Below are positions 1 to 5,954 of a stretch of 5,954 nt of DNA, one piece after another. The notes below the pieces were generated by a model. It ran no database searches. It was not told where the DNA came from and saw only the letters and a program-made list of their open reading frames with translations. The translations under genes and the position numbers were made by a program. Positions within the stretch are counted from its first letter, which is position 1, and the number at the start of each line of letters is the position of its first letter. This DNA comes from an uncultured Methylophilus sp. (GTDB taxonomy: Bacteria > Pseudomonadota > Gammaproteobacteria > Burkholderiales > Methylophilaceae): the NCBI GenBank assembly GCA_936943315.1, contig CAKZJM010000248.1:1-5954 (forward strand), written 5' to 3'.

Positions 1-368
1 ACATCCATCGGTTCACCCGCCATGCCATCGAGCTCAACCACAGAGCCTTGCGCCAATTGCAGCAGATTTTTGATCGAAATTTTGGTACGGCCTAACTCAA
101 CGGTTAATTGCACCGGGATATCCAAAATGAAATCGATATCATTTTGAGTGCCTTGCATTTTATTGCTTGCACTGAACTCATTAAAGACAGCGGCCTTGCC
201 AGGCGGTTCTTGGATCGCCGCTGATTCAGTTTTGGCCTGCTCGGCCATGGCTGCACCCCAGTCATCCTCTGAAATCGTCTGCACATCACTGTTATCAGAC
301 ACGCCCATTGCAGCCATTGCTGCATCCATATCATCTGCACTTGCGGCAGTGGCGGGGTCCATAGCCAT
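1..368 (-). CDS. fliN: FliN, flagellar motor switch protein (5' part; C-terminus outside window)
   Basis: FliN forms the bottom of the C-ring with FliM and is the docking site for FliH-FliI. The frame starts at the ATG overlapping the fliM stop and stays open for 122 codons to the window edge, so it is truncated by the window. The first ~70 residues are a variable, Ala/Met/Asp-rich segment including MDAAMAAMG (14-22) and the EDDWGAAMAEQ motif (34-44), common in betaproteobacterial FliN. The SpoA domain begins at about 76 with NDIDFILDIPVQLTVELG (76-93). It continues through RTKISIKNLLQLAQGSVVEL (94-113) and reaches GEPMD at the edge. Roughly 30-40 C-terminal residues are probably missing. Identification comes from the SpoA domain and position after fliM; fliO and fliP would be expected next, outside the window. 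Confidence 0.96.
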   Translation of the reverse strand, partial: MAMDPATAASADDMDAAMAAMGVSDNSDVQTISEDDWGAAMAEQAKTESAAIQEPPGKAAVFNEFSASNKMQGTQNDIDFILDIPVQLTVELGRTKISIKNLLQLAQGSVVELDGMAGEPMD

Positions 369-1369
369 TATGACTCTCCTTGTAATTGCTCTTGACTACC
401 GTCAGCGCGAATTAACTTTTCAACCTTAAGGGCATATTGCCCGTTAAATACACCATAACGACATTCCATCACAGGAATATTGTCAATTTGGCCTTCTATC
501 GTGTCGCTAATACTAATCGGCAACACATCGCCTTCTTTCAGCTCCAGCAAATCTGCCACCGTCATTTTGCGCGTTGCCAGATTTGCCACGATTTCCACTT
601 CTGCAGCCTGAATCTGTTGCGTCATTAATTTGACCCAGCGCTTGTCGCCCCCGAGGTTTTCACCTTGCAGTGGTGAGGTCAGCAGATCCTTGATCGGCTC
701 CACCATGGAATATGGCACGCAAAAGTGCATTTCACCGCTATTGGGACCTAACTCAATGTTAAAGGTGATCGCGACAACCACCTCGTTTGGCGTGGCAATA
801 TTGGCAAACTGCGTGTTCATTTCAGAGCGCAGGTATTCAAATTTGACCGGATACACCGGCGCCCAGGATTTTTCGTATGCCTCAAACATGATGTTGAGGA
901 TGCGCTGGATAATGCGTTGTTCAGTGGCGGTAAAATCGCGGCCTTCTACACGGGTGTGAAAACGGCCATCACCGCCAAACATATTGTCTACCACCAGAAA
1001 CACCAGGGTAGGATCAAGCACAAGCACCCCTGTGCCGCGCAAGGGATTCATATGAATCAGGTTCAGGTTGGTCGGTACGACCAGATTACGGATAAAGTCG
1101 GTATATTTGATAATCCTCACCGGCCCCACCGAGACTTCTACCGTACGGCGCAGAAAATTAAACAGCTCTACCCGCAGTAACCGCGCATAGCGTTCATTGA
1201 TCATTTCCAGCGTGGCCATCCGGCCACGTACAATCCGCTCCTGGGTGGCCAGGTTATAGTTGCGAACGCCAGACTCGTCTTTGCTGGACGAATCACTATC
1301 GTCGTCGCCCTCTACACCTTTGAGCAACGCATCAATTTCGTCTTGTGATAGAAACTTGTCAGCTGACAT
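368..1369 (-). CDS. fliM: FliM, flagellar motor switch protein
   Basis: FliM forms the middle of the cytoplasmic C-ring. It binds FliG above and FliN below, and receives phospho-CheY to switch rotation. The 333-residue length is normal. The N-terminal CheY-binding segment LSQDEIDALLKGV (7-19) is intact and is followed by an acidic/Ser linker (about 20-34). The central CheC-like domain (about 45-230) carries the GGDG loop (132-135) used for the FliG contact. The C-terminal SpoA domain (about 250-321) pairs with FliN. Nothing is missing, so a chemotactically controlled motor is expected. The ATG lies 33 bp after fliL and has only a weak ribosome site (AAAGTGA, 6 nt spacing). Its TAA stop shares one base with the fliN ATG (TAATG), and the fliN ribosome site lies inside its last codons. 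Confidence 0.98.
   Translation of the reverse strand: MSADKFLSQDEIDALLKGVEGDDDSDSSSKDESGVRNYNLATQERIVRGRMATLEMINERYARLLRVELFNFLRRTVEVSVGPVRIIKYTDFIRNLVVPTNLNLIHMNPLRGTGVLVLDPTLVFLVVDNMFGGDGRFHTRVEGRDFTATEQRIIQRILNIMFEAYEKSWAPVYPVKFEYLRSEMNTQFANIATPNEVVVAITFNIELGPNSGEMHFCVPYSMVEPIKDLLTSPLQGENLGGDKRWVKLMTQQIQAAEVEIVANLATRKMTVADLLELKEGDVLPISISDTIEGQIDNIPVMECRYGVFNGQYALKVEKLIRADGSQEQLQGES
374..380 (-). promoter_or_regulatory. Ribosome binding site of fliN, inside the fliM 3' end
   Basis: On the minus strand AGGAGAG occurs 5 nt before the fliN ATG. It overlaps the last Gln, Gly and Glu codons of fliM. This strong Shine-Dalgarno and the TAATG junction fix the fliN start at 368, not at the in-frame ATG two codons further on, and suggest translational coupling of fliM and fliN. 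Confidence 0.85.
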
Positions 1370-1402
1370 GATGATTCACTTTAAACCACGGGGTTCTTAA
1401 CG

Positions 1403-2002
1403 TTACTGGATCACAAATGAGGTAAACAATACCTGGGTCACTTTGACTGGCTTGCCATGGGCGGCCAGAGGCTTTTTCAGCTCTGCCAGCAACTCTTCAC
1501 TGAGTTGTGTTTTCCCTTCAGGGGTTGAAATGTCAGACGCTTTTTTGCTGGTCAGCAGTAACAAGACCCGGTTACGCAAGGCTGGCATTTGCGCCTTCAT
1601 TTTTTCTGCCAGCTCGGCACCTTTCACTTCCATGGTCAAATCGAGCTGCAAGAACTTTTCATCCGGGTCAGGCAGCAAGTTGACGGTAAATGTTTCAAAT
1701 GGCACATAGGTGAGCGCAGTTTTAGGGTCAGCATGGCCGCCAGACTCTTCTTCTGCAGCCGCTTCCTCTTCACCTGCTTCTTCGCTAACGGCCTCATCGC
1801 CTTCAGCTTTTTCGCCTTTTTCAGCCTTATCGCCATGCTTGTCTTTGGCTTGATGTGCCTCTGGTTTTTTCATCAGGAAAAATGCAGCAGCGCCGCCGCC
1901 GACAGCCAGTGCCAGCACAACGGCCAGTATCACAATCAGTTTTTTCTTGGACTTGGGCGCCGCTTCTGCCGCGCCTTCTGCTTTCGCTGGTTCTTGAGCC
2001 AT
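1403..2002 (-). CDS. fliL: FliL, flagellar basal body-associated inner-membrane protein
   Basis: FliL is a single-pass inner-membrane protein whose periplasmic domain surrounds or supports the MotAB stator and affects torque and swarming. The protein has 199 residues. A short Lys-rich cytoplasmic N-terminus ends in KSKKK (17-21), and one transmembrane helix spans about 22-44. A highly charged linker (about 46-93) is Lys-rich first and then strongly Glu-rich. The conserved periplasmic domain runs from about 97 to 199 and includes YVPFETFTVNLL (99-110), FLQLDLTMEV (117-126) and PALRNRVLLLL (140-150). The family-typical C-terminal VLFTSFVIQ (191-199) is present. The linker makes it longer than the ~155-residue enteric protein. 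The start ATG has GAAAGGG 7 nt upstream. fliM follows after 33 bp, with which it is presumably co-transcribed. Confidence 0.96.
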   Translation of the reverse strand: MAQEPAKAEGAAEAAPKSKKKLIVILAVVLALAVGGGAAAFFLMKKPEAHQAKDKHGDKAEKGEKAEGDEAVSEEAGEEEAAAEEESGGHADPKTALTYVPFETFTVNLLPDPDEKFLQLDLTMEVKGAELAEKMKAQMPALRNRVLLLLTSKKASDISTPEGKTQLSEELLAELKKPLAAHGKPVKVTQVLFTSFVIQ

Positions 2003-2155
2003 GACACAACCCTTTCTTACATGAAACTTTAAGTGTTTATGATGTCATTATGCGCAAAACGACGCGCTTGAGATTGACGGATAAAAGGGTTAAATGGGTG
2101 CTTAATCTGGATTTGCGTCAGGTCGGCATGCCAGGGCTGGCCGACCTGTCAGGGC
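2003..2155 (-). other. fliK-fliL intergenic gap (153 bp), leader of fliL
   Basis: This is the largest non-coding space in the window; all other gene junctions are 38 bp or less. In many proteobacteria a new transcript (fliLMNOPQR) starts here. I see the fliK-proximal hairpin, then an A/T-richer stretch (about 2010-2100), and finally a ribosome site GAAAGGG (2016-2010) 7 nt before the fliL ATG. I looked for sigma-54 (GG-N10-GC), sigma-28 (TAAA-N15-CGATAA) and sigma-70 patterns and found no convincing pair. A TAAAGTTT resembling a sigma-28 -35 element lies about 20 bases before the ATG but lacks a matching -10. A separate promoter for fliL is possible but not shown. Confidence 0.6.
2119..2148 (-). 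repeat. Perfect 9-bp inverted repeat (hairpin) just downstream of fliK
   Basis: The arms CAGGTCGGC (2119-2127) and GCCGACCTG (2140-2148) are exactly complementary and flank a 12-base loop. A competing inner stem (GCCA 2130-2133 with TGGC 2138-2141) can form when the two inner outer-stem pairs open. The hairpin begins 7 bases after the fliK TAA. No U-tract follows it in the direction of transcription, so it does not look like a classical intrinsic terminator. It could stabilise or attenuate the fliK-side message at the boundary with fliL. The role is inferred; the repeat itself is certain. Confidence 0.75.
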
Positions 2156-3571
2156 TTAGACAAAGGTATCGACCAGGCCGCGGGCCACTGTCGTTTTAAT
2201 GGCTGTTTGCGGGATAGCAACGGCGTCACCTTCCGCTGCGCTTGCTAAAGACTGGCCACCCGGGCGGGAGGTTTGCTGTTCAAAATGTTGCTGCGCCTGC
2301 TGGCCATCCCCCACAAAGGTTTGTCCAAGCTGCAAGCCTTGAGATTCCATGCGGTCACGCAAATCTTGCATGCCATCTTCCAAGGCCTGGCGCACTAAGG
2401 GATTATCGGTAATAAAACTGGTGTTCACGGACTGGTTATCTACCTTGAGCACCACCTGGATCGGACCCAGGTCTGGTGGGGACAAGGTCAGGCTGGCCAC
2501 TTCATCACCACTGCTCACCATATTCATCACATGCTGATTCATGGCGGTTTGCCAGCGCTCATTGCCAAACGGGGCCGCAATTTGCGACATCACCACATTG
2601 CTGGCCTGGTTAACACCCGCAGCGCTCAGCCACTGGCTATTAGATAACGCCTGGGCGGTTGGCTGTGAGGCCACATTCAATAGATCAGCCTGCGCATCTG
2701 CTCCGCGCATCTCACCAAAGGCAGTTGCAACACGCCCCGCATCCTGGCTATTTTCGGTCATCAATCTGGCATTGACCATGGTTTCAGTCAACCCGCTGGG
2801 CTCTTTACCGGCAGCAGCCTGTGTGGTATCCGACAACAGCTGCTTGAAGTCTATATCTTTACCCTCTTCACCTTTGCTATCTTGCGCGCCTGAGGCCGCA
2901 ACTTGGCCAGTGGCTACTGGCGTTGCGGTGGTTTTCGTCATGGCCTCATTATCCAGTGGCAACACATTTTCTGTGCTGACTGGCAATAATGGCTTATCAG
3001 TAGAAGTGACTTTACCACTGTCTACGGCGATATCAGTGGCTACCGAGGCTTTCGGTTGGGAATCCGTGGTTGCCGCGGGTCGCATGGCAATCATGGTTTG
3101 CATCCAGGGTGAAATGCCTGCCGGGGGCTGGTCATTGGCTGCGGCCATTTCTGCCAGCATCCTTTTTTTGCGCTCTTGCGGCGTTTCGTTGACCACAGGC
3201 TCTTTGGTAACCACATTGGCCGCTTCTGCCTGTGATTGATCAGTTTCAGCGCTGGAAGGTGATTCCGCTGTTTTTTGTTCATCCTGTTGACTGGAGGCGG
3301 CTTTGGCACTGCCATCATCAGATTTCACGGTATTGTTATTGCCCGCAGGATGGGAAGGCGGTGTTTTGTCGGCTGCGGCAGGCTTGGGCGCCTCCGCTTT
3401 GCTCGCCACCGGGATCGCCGGTTTGCTGCTTTGCTGCATTTGCTTGCGCAATGCCTGCGCAAACTCATCAGACCCACTGGCCTGAGATTCTTGCGAGACT
3501 TGATTAGCTGAAGCCGTTTTAACGGCATCTGCGCCCATATTCAGTAAAGTTGCAGAATTTAAAAACGCCAT
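2156..3571 (-). CDS. fliK: FliK, flagellar hook-length control protein
   Basis: FliK is exported during hook assembly, acts as a molecular ruler and triggers the FlhB switch from hook-type to filament-type substrates. The protein has 471 residues. Residues ~25-335 are low-complexity (Ala, Ser, Gln, Thr, Lys), as expected for the disordered secreted ruler. Residues ~336-422 form the conserved C-terminal hook-length domain (Flg_hook family), with SLTLSPPDLGPIQVVLKV at 360-377, a conserved DNPLVRQAL segment (389-397) and an amphipathic helix to ~412. The C-terminus LVDTFV resembles other betaproteobacterial FliK tails. The start ATG has a good ribosome site, GGGAGAG with 4-nt spacing, 24 bp after the fliJ stop. 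An A7 run falls in codons 135-137 inside the disordered part. Long open frames on the opposite strand here are by-products of its composition. The N-terminal half has little homology value; the C-terminal domain and synteny make the call. Confidence 0.95.
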   Translation of the reverse strand: MAFLNSATLLNMGADAVKTASANQVSQESQASGSDEFAQALRKQMQQSSKPAIPVASKAEAPKPAAADKTPPSHPAGNNNTVKSDDGSAKAASSQQDEQKTAESPSSAETDQSQAEAANVVTKEPVVNETPQERKKRMLAEMAAANDQPPAGISPWMQTMIAMRPAATTDSQPKASVATDIAVDSGKVTSTDKPLLPVSTENVLPLDNEAMTKTTATPVATGQVAASGAQDSKGEEGKDIDFKQLLSDTTQAAAGKEPSGLTETMVNARLMTENSQDAGRVATAFGEMRGADAQADLLNVASQPTAQALSNSQWLSAAGVNQASNVVMSQIAAPFGNERWQTAMNQHVMNMVSSGDEVASLTLSPPDLGPIQVVLKVDNQSVNTSFITDNPLVRQALEDGMQDLRDRMESQGLQLGQTFVGDGQQAQQHFEQQTSRPGGQSLASAAEGDAVAIPQTAIKTTVARGLVDTFV

Positions 3572-3595
3572 TTGGCTCTCCCGGACTGCTTCCTG

Positions 3596-4042
3596 TTACA
3601 GACGTGTACGCTTGGCACGACTGGCAAACTCATCCATCATTTTCTGGTCACGCTTGCTTTCTGCTTTTGCCTGCAATATTTCCGCACGGGTAATCAGCAC
3701 TTCATACGATTTTTGCTTGCGCTGTTTTTCCTGCAAAAGCTGTCGTTTGTGCTCCACATTCGCCTGGCACTGTTCGATTTGACCATTTTGACTGCGCACC
3801 GCCAATTCCAATTGCGAGAAAAAGCCCTGAAAATTGCGGTATAAATCCGCTTTGACCCCTTTTTGCGCCACCTGCTGCCATTGTTGCTGATATTCCTGCT
3901 GATATTGTTCTAGCATATTGCGCTGTTGCTGCGCTTGCTCCAGCTGTTTCATGGCATGTGCCAATACTTGCATGGCCGTTTCAACTTCGTCTGCGGCCAG
4001 CTGGTTGAGCAGCGTCAGTGTTTGTGTCGACTGTTTCGCCAT
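3596..4042 (-). CDS. fliJ: FliJ, flagellar export chaperone/ATPase stalk protein
   Basis: FliJ is a small, soluble, coiled-coil protein. It sits in the FliI hexamer like the gamma stalk of F1, connects the ATPase to FlhA and escorts chaperones. The 148-residue length matches the family (about 147). Two long helical, heptad-like stretches, rich in Gln, Glu, Leu and Lys, are visible at about 10-60 and 75-135. They are separated by a short GVKADLYRNF segment (62-71), and the C-terminus carries the typical K..DEFASR basic tail (134-142). No signal peptide or membrane segment is present. The ATG is preceded by GGGGG with 7-nt spacing and lies 13 bp after the fliI stop, so translation is probably coupled. 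FliJ sequences diverge strongly, so the call depends on size, coiled-coil character and its position between fliI and fliK. Confidence 0.93.
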   Translation of the reverse strand: MAKQSTQTLTLLNQLAADEVETAMQVLAHAMKQLEQAQQQRNMLEQYQQEYQQQWQQVAQKGVKADLYRNFQGFFSQLELAVRSQNGQIEQCQANVEHKRQLLQEKQRKQKSYEVLITRAEILQAKAESKRDQKMMDEFASRAKRTRL

Positions 4043-4055
4043 TTGTCAGCCCCCG

Positions 4056-5594
4056 TCAGGCGATGGTATTGGCCAACTGTTGCAGGCTGTCCTGCATGTA
4101 GGCACATTCGTCTATGTCCTGCTGCAAGAAGGCATTGATCTGGTCGCGTTTGTTAATCGCAATATCCAGCATGGGGTCAGACCCCGGCTGGTAGGCGCCC
4201 ACGGCGATCAGATCCTGGTTACGCAAGTAGCGTGAATAGAGCTGTTTGAGCAAGCGCGCCGCCTGCTGATGTTCTTTGCTGGTGATATTGTGCATGGCGC
4301 GGCTGATGGATTGCTCGATATCAATGGCCGGGTAATGGCCGCTCTCTGCCAGGCTACGGTTAAGCACGATATGCCCGTCAAGAATCGCCCGCGCCGAGTC
4401 GGCAATCGGGTCCTGCTGGTCATCGCCCTCGGTCAGCACGGTATAAAACGCCGTAATCGACCCCTCGCCCCTGGCACCGTTTCCGGTGCGCTCTACCAGT
4501 GCTGGCAGCTTGGCAAACACTGAAGGTGGGTAGCCTTTTGTCGCCGGTGGCTCACCAATCGCCAGGGCAATTTCACGCTGTGCCATGGCATAGCGGGTCA
4601 ATGAATCCATAATCAGCAGCACGTTTTTGCCCTGCTGGCGGAAACGTTCAGCAATGGCCGTGGCATAATTGGCGCCCTGCAAACGCATCAGTGCAGACAC
4701 ATCGGCCGGGGCAGCCACCACCACAGACCGTGCCAGGCCTTCGGGGCCTAAAATCTGTTCAATAAATTCCTGCACTTCACGACCCCGCTCACCGATCAGG
4801 CCGACGACAATCACATCGGCCGTGGTATAGCGGGCCATCATACCGAGCAACACACTCTTACCCACCCCTGAACCGGCAAACAAACCCAGGCGCTGGCCGC
4901 GGCCCACTGTCAGCATGGCATTAATGGCACGCACGCCGACATCCATCGTATCTTCAATCGGTGCCCGCATGAGCGGGTTAATCACGCGGCCATTTAATGG
5001 CGCGGTATCGTCGGTTAAAATCGGCCCCAGGTTATCCAGCGGGTTACCGGCTGCATCCACCACACGGCCAAGCAAACCATCACCCACCGGAAAGTGGCGG
5101 GCACGATCTTGGGCACGGCGGCGTGGAGGACGGCCAAACTGCGGTTTAGGCAAGGTCTCTGTGACTTCCATGCTGAAGACTTTTGCGCCAGGCACCACTC
5201 CATCGACAGCGGTTTGTGGCATGAGTAGCAAATGTTCGCCATCAAACCCGACCACTTCGGCTTCTACCCGGCCACCATCTTGCATGGGGATAAAACAGGC
5301 ACCGCCAATCGGCATTTTGATCCCGGTCGCCACCATCACCAGGCCGGTGACCTTGACAATACGCCCGGCAACCTCCAGGGGTTCAACCAGGTGAATCAGT
5401 TCTTTACAGTCTTTGAGGTAGCTTTGCCAGCGCTGATTATGCACATTGTCAGACACGGTCTGGCTGGCTTGAGTATGTGTTGGCGCAGTCGGTTCTGGCG
5501 CGGGAGCAGACGTTTCAGTGAGTGCAATTGCGGCTTCAGGGAGTGCGTTGCCGTCGGGCTCAGTGACCGCAGACGGTGGAGTGGTGGCTGTCAT
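4056..5594 (-). CDS. fliI: FliI, flagellum-specific type III export ATPase
   Basis: FliI is the F1-beta-like hexameric ATPase of the flagellar type III export apparatus. It works with FliH and FliJ at the cytoplasmic base of the basal body. The protein has 512 residues. The P-loop FAGSGVGKS is at 239-247, GERGREV at 268-274, and the Walker B strand VLLIMD at 325-330. The ATPase alpha/beta signature PAIDIEQSIS is at 422-431. Residues 52-65 (NQRWQSYLKD...) match the usual N-terminal FliH-binding helix. The preceding ~50 residues are a Pro/Thr/Ala/Glu-rich leader that the ~456-residue enteric protein lacks. The start is the first one available: an in-frame TGA lies 12 codons upstream (5630-5628) with no ATG, GTG or TTG between. 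The Shine-Dalgarno is weak (GAG, 6 nt before ATG). GTG codons at residues 47 and 51 are alternative starts but have no visible ribosome site. fliJ begins 13 bp after the TGA stop. Confidence 0.98.
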   Translation of the reverse strand: MTATTPPSAVTEPDGNALPEAAIALTETSAPAPEPTAPTHTQASQTVSDNVHNQRWQSYLKDCKELIHLVEPLEVAGRIVKVTGLVMVATGIKMPIGGACFIPMQDGGRVEAEVVGFDGEHLLLMPQTAVDGVVPGAKVFSMEVTETLPKPQFGRPPRRRAQDRARHFPVGDGLLGRVVDAAGNPLDNLGPILTDDTAPLNGRVINPLMRAPIEDTMDVGVRAINAMLTVGRGQRLGLFAGSGVGKSVLLGMMARYTTADVIVVGLIGERGREVQEFIEQILGPEGLARSVVVAAPADVSALMRLQGANYATAIAERFRQQGKNVLLIMDSLTRYAMAQREIALAIGEPPATKGYPPSVFAKLPALVERTGNGARGEGSITAFYTVLTEGDDQQDPIADSARAILDGHIVLNRSLAESGHYPAIDIEQSISRAMHNITSKEHQQAARLLKQLYSRYLRNQDLIAVGAYQPGSDPMLDIAINKRDQINAFLQQDIDECAYMQDSLQQLANTIA

Positions 5595-5632
5595 GGTTGA
5601 CTCGATGATCCAGAATACAAAGGGTGGTCACA

Positions 5633-5954
5633 TTACTCGCTGGTGAGTGGCTTGTGCCAGTCATCAAAACGAGACAATCCTTGCACGAGCCGTTTCCAGC
5701 GCATTTCATTGGTTGCATCAATCTGGTTCTCTGCTGTTTCTACCAGGCAGCCGCCGCGTTCAATCTGGGCATCTTCAACCAGTTGCCAGCCCTGCTCTCT
5801 TAACTCTTCGCCAATATGGCTGCGTAGCACTTTGGCATCGTCATGATTAACCACCAATCGTGCGGGTTGTTTTACCTGGGGTAAATAATGCATGGCATCG
5901 AGCACCACCGGAATCACCGCTTGCGGGTCTACCTGCAATTTGGTTTTCATCATG
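5633..5954 (-). CDS. fliH: FliH, flagellar export ATPase regulator (3' part; N-terminus outside window)
   Basis: FliH is the cytoplasmic partner and negative regulator of the export ATPase FliI. It also links FliI to the C-ring protein FliN and to the export gate. About 106 residues of the C-terminal domain are visible, followed by a TAA stop. Family hallmarks near the C-terminus are a GGC turn (residues 67-69 of the visible part), an ETAENQIDAT segment (72-81) and the following RW pair (85-86), where FliH/YscL proteins carry 'GGC.ie...g.iDas...R'. Full-length FliH is usually about 220-240 residues, so roughly half is missing. The reading frame is open to the window edge, and the ATG at 5953 is almost certainly an internal methionine, not the start. 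fliI follows after 38 bp, the standard gene order. Identification rests on the C-terminal motif plus position next to fliI. Confidence 0.93.
   Translation of the reverse strand, partial: MMKTKLQVDPQAVIPVVLDAMHYLPQVKQPARLVVNHDDAKVLRSHIGEELREQGWQLVEDAQIERGGCLVETAENQIDATNEMRWKRLVQGLSRFDDWHKPLTSE

Noticed and set aside
1384..1397. Short AACC/GGTT hairpin in the fliL-fliM gap
   Set aside because: A 4-bp stem is too short to be meaningful, and no U-tract follows.
1589..2032. 147-codon plus-strand open frame opposite fliL, rich in Phe and Cys
   Set aside because: The Phe-rich runs are the reverse complement of Lys/Glu-rich codons in the FliL linker. FliL is fully supported by family motifs.
2015..2033. 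TAAAGTTT before fliL, resembling a sigma-28 -35 element
   Set aside because: No GCCGATAA-like -10 occurs at the proper spacing. The start codon would fall in the promoter region itself.
2119..2148. Hairpin after fliK as a rho-independent terminator
   Set aside because: No run of U follows on the minus strand (the next bases are ACGCAAATCC), and none follows in the plus direction either.
2541..3239. 232-codon open frame on the plus strand opposite fliK
   Set aside because: It lies wholly inside fliK, has no recognisable domain, and reflects the Ala/Ser/Thr/Gln-rich composition of fliK read in reverse. It is a shadow frame.
5633..5953. A complete short gene starting at the ATG at 5953
   Set aside because: The sequence is the C-terminal domain of FliH, and the frame remains open at the window edge, so this ATG is internal.
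1..5954. An undescribed system or accessory cargo hidden in the flagellar cluster
   Set aside because: Nearly all bases are covered by seven recognised flagellar genes in canonical order. No extra gene, mobile element, repeat array or RNA gene was found on either strand.

Overview
The window is a stretch of a flagellar biosynthesis cluster, with every real gene on the minus strand. Read 5'->3' on that strand (high to low coordinates) it contains fliH (3' end only), fliI, fliJ, fliK, fliL, fliM and fliN (5' part only). The order matches the classical proteobacterial fliFGHIJK-fliLMNOPQR arrangement. Base composition looks close to 50% G+C by eye. The protein styles point to a betaproteobacterium: FliM begins with an LSQDEIDALL motif and has a GGDG loop, FliK ends in LVDTFV, and FliN carries a DDWGAAMAEQ-like segment. 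A methylotroph of the Methylophilaceae type is my best guess, but that is an impression and was not tested by any search.

Layout. Positions 5954-5633 hold the C-terminal part of FliH, and 5594-4056 hold the export ATPase FliI. FliJ lies at 4042-3596 and the hook-length ruler FliK at 3571-2156. A 153-bp gap (2155-2003), the only sizeable intergenic space, contains a perfect 9-bp inverted repeat just after fliK. FliL (2002-1403), FliM (1369-368) and FliN (368 to the window edge) follow. Apart from that gap, genes are 13-38 bp apart, or overlap by one base at fliM/fliN (TAATG), as expected for one long transcript or for two abutting ones split at fliK/fliL.

How they work together. FliH, FliI and FliJ form the cytoplasmic ATPase complex that feeds substrates to the flagellar type III export gate. 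FliK measures the hook and switches export specificity. FliL is a stator-associated inner-membrane protein. FliM and FliN build the C-ring switch, which receives CheY-P and also docks FliH-FliI.

Overall this is an ordinary, intact core flagellar region. I see no mobile element, RNA gene, CRISPR array or unknown gene, and no sign of a new system. The points worth a second look are small: the hairpin and the missing recognisable promoter between fliK and fliL, a long low-complexity N-terminal leader on FliI, a start-stop ATGTGA at the fliH/fliI junction, and an A7 tract in fliK.
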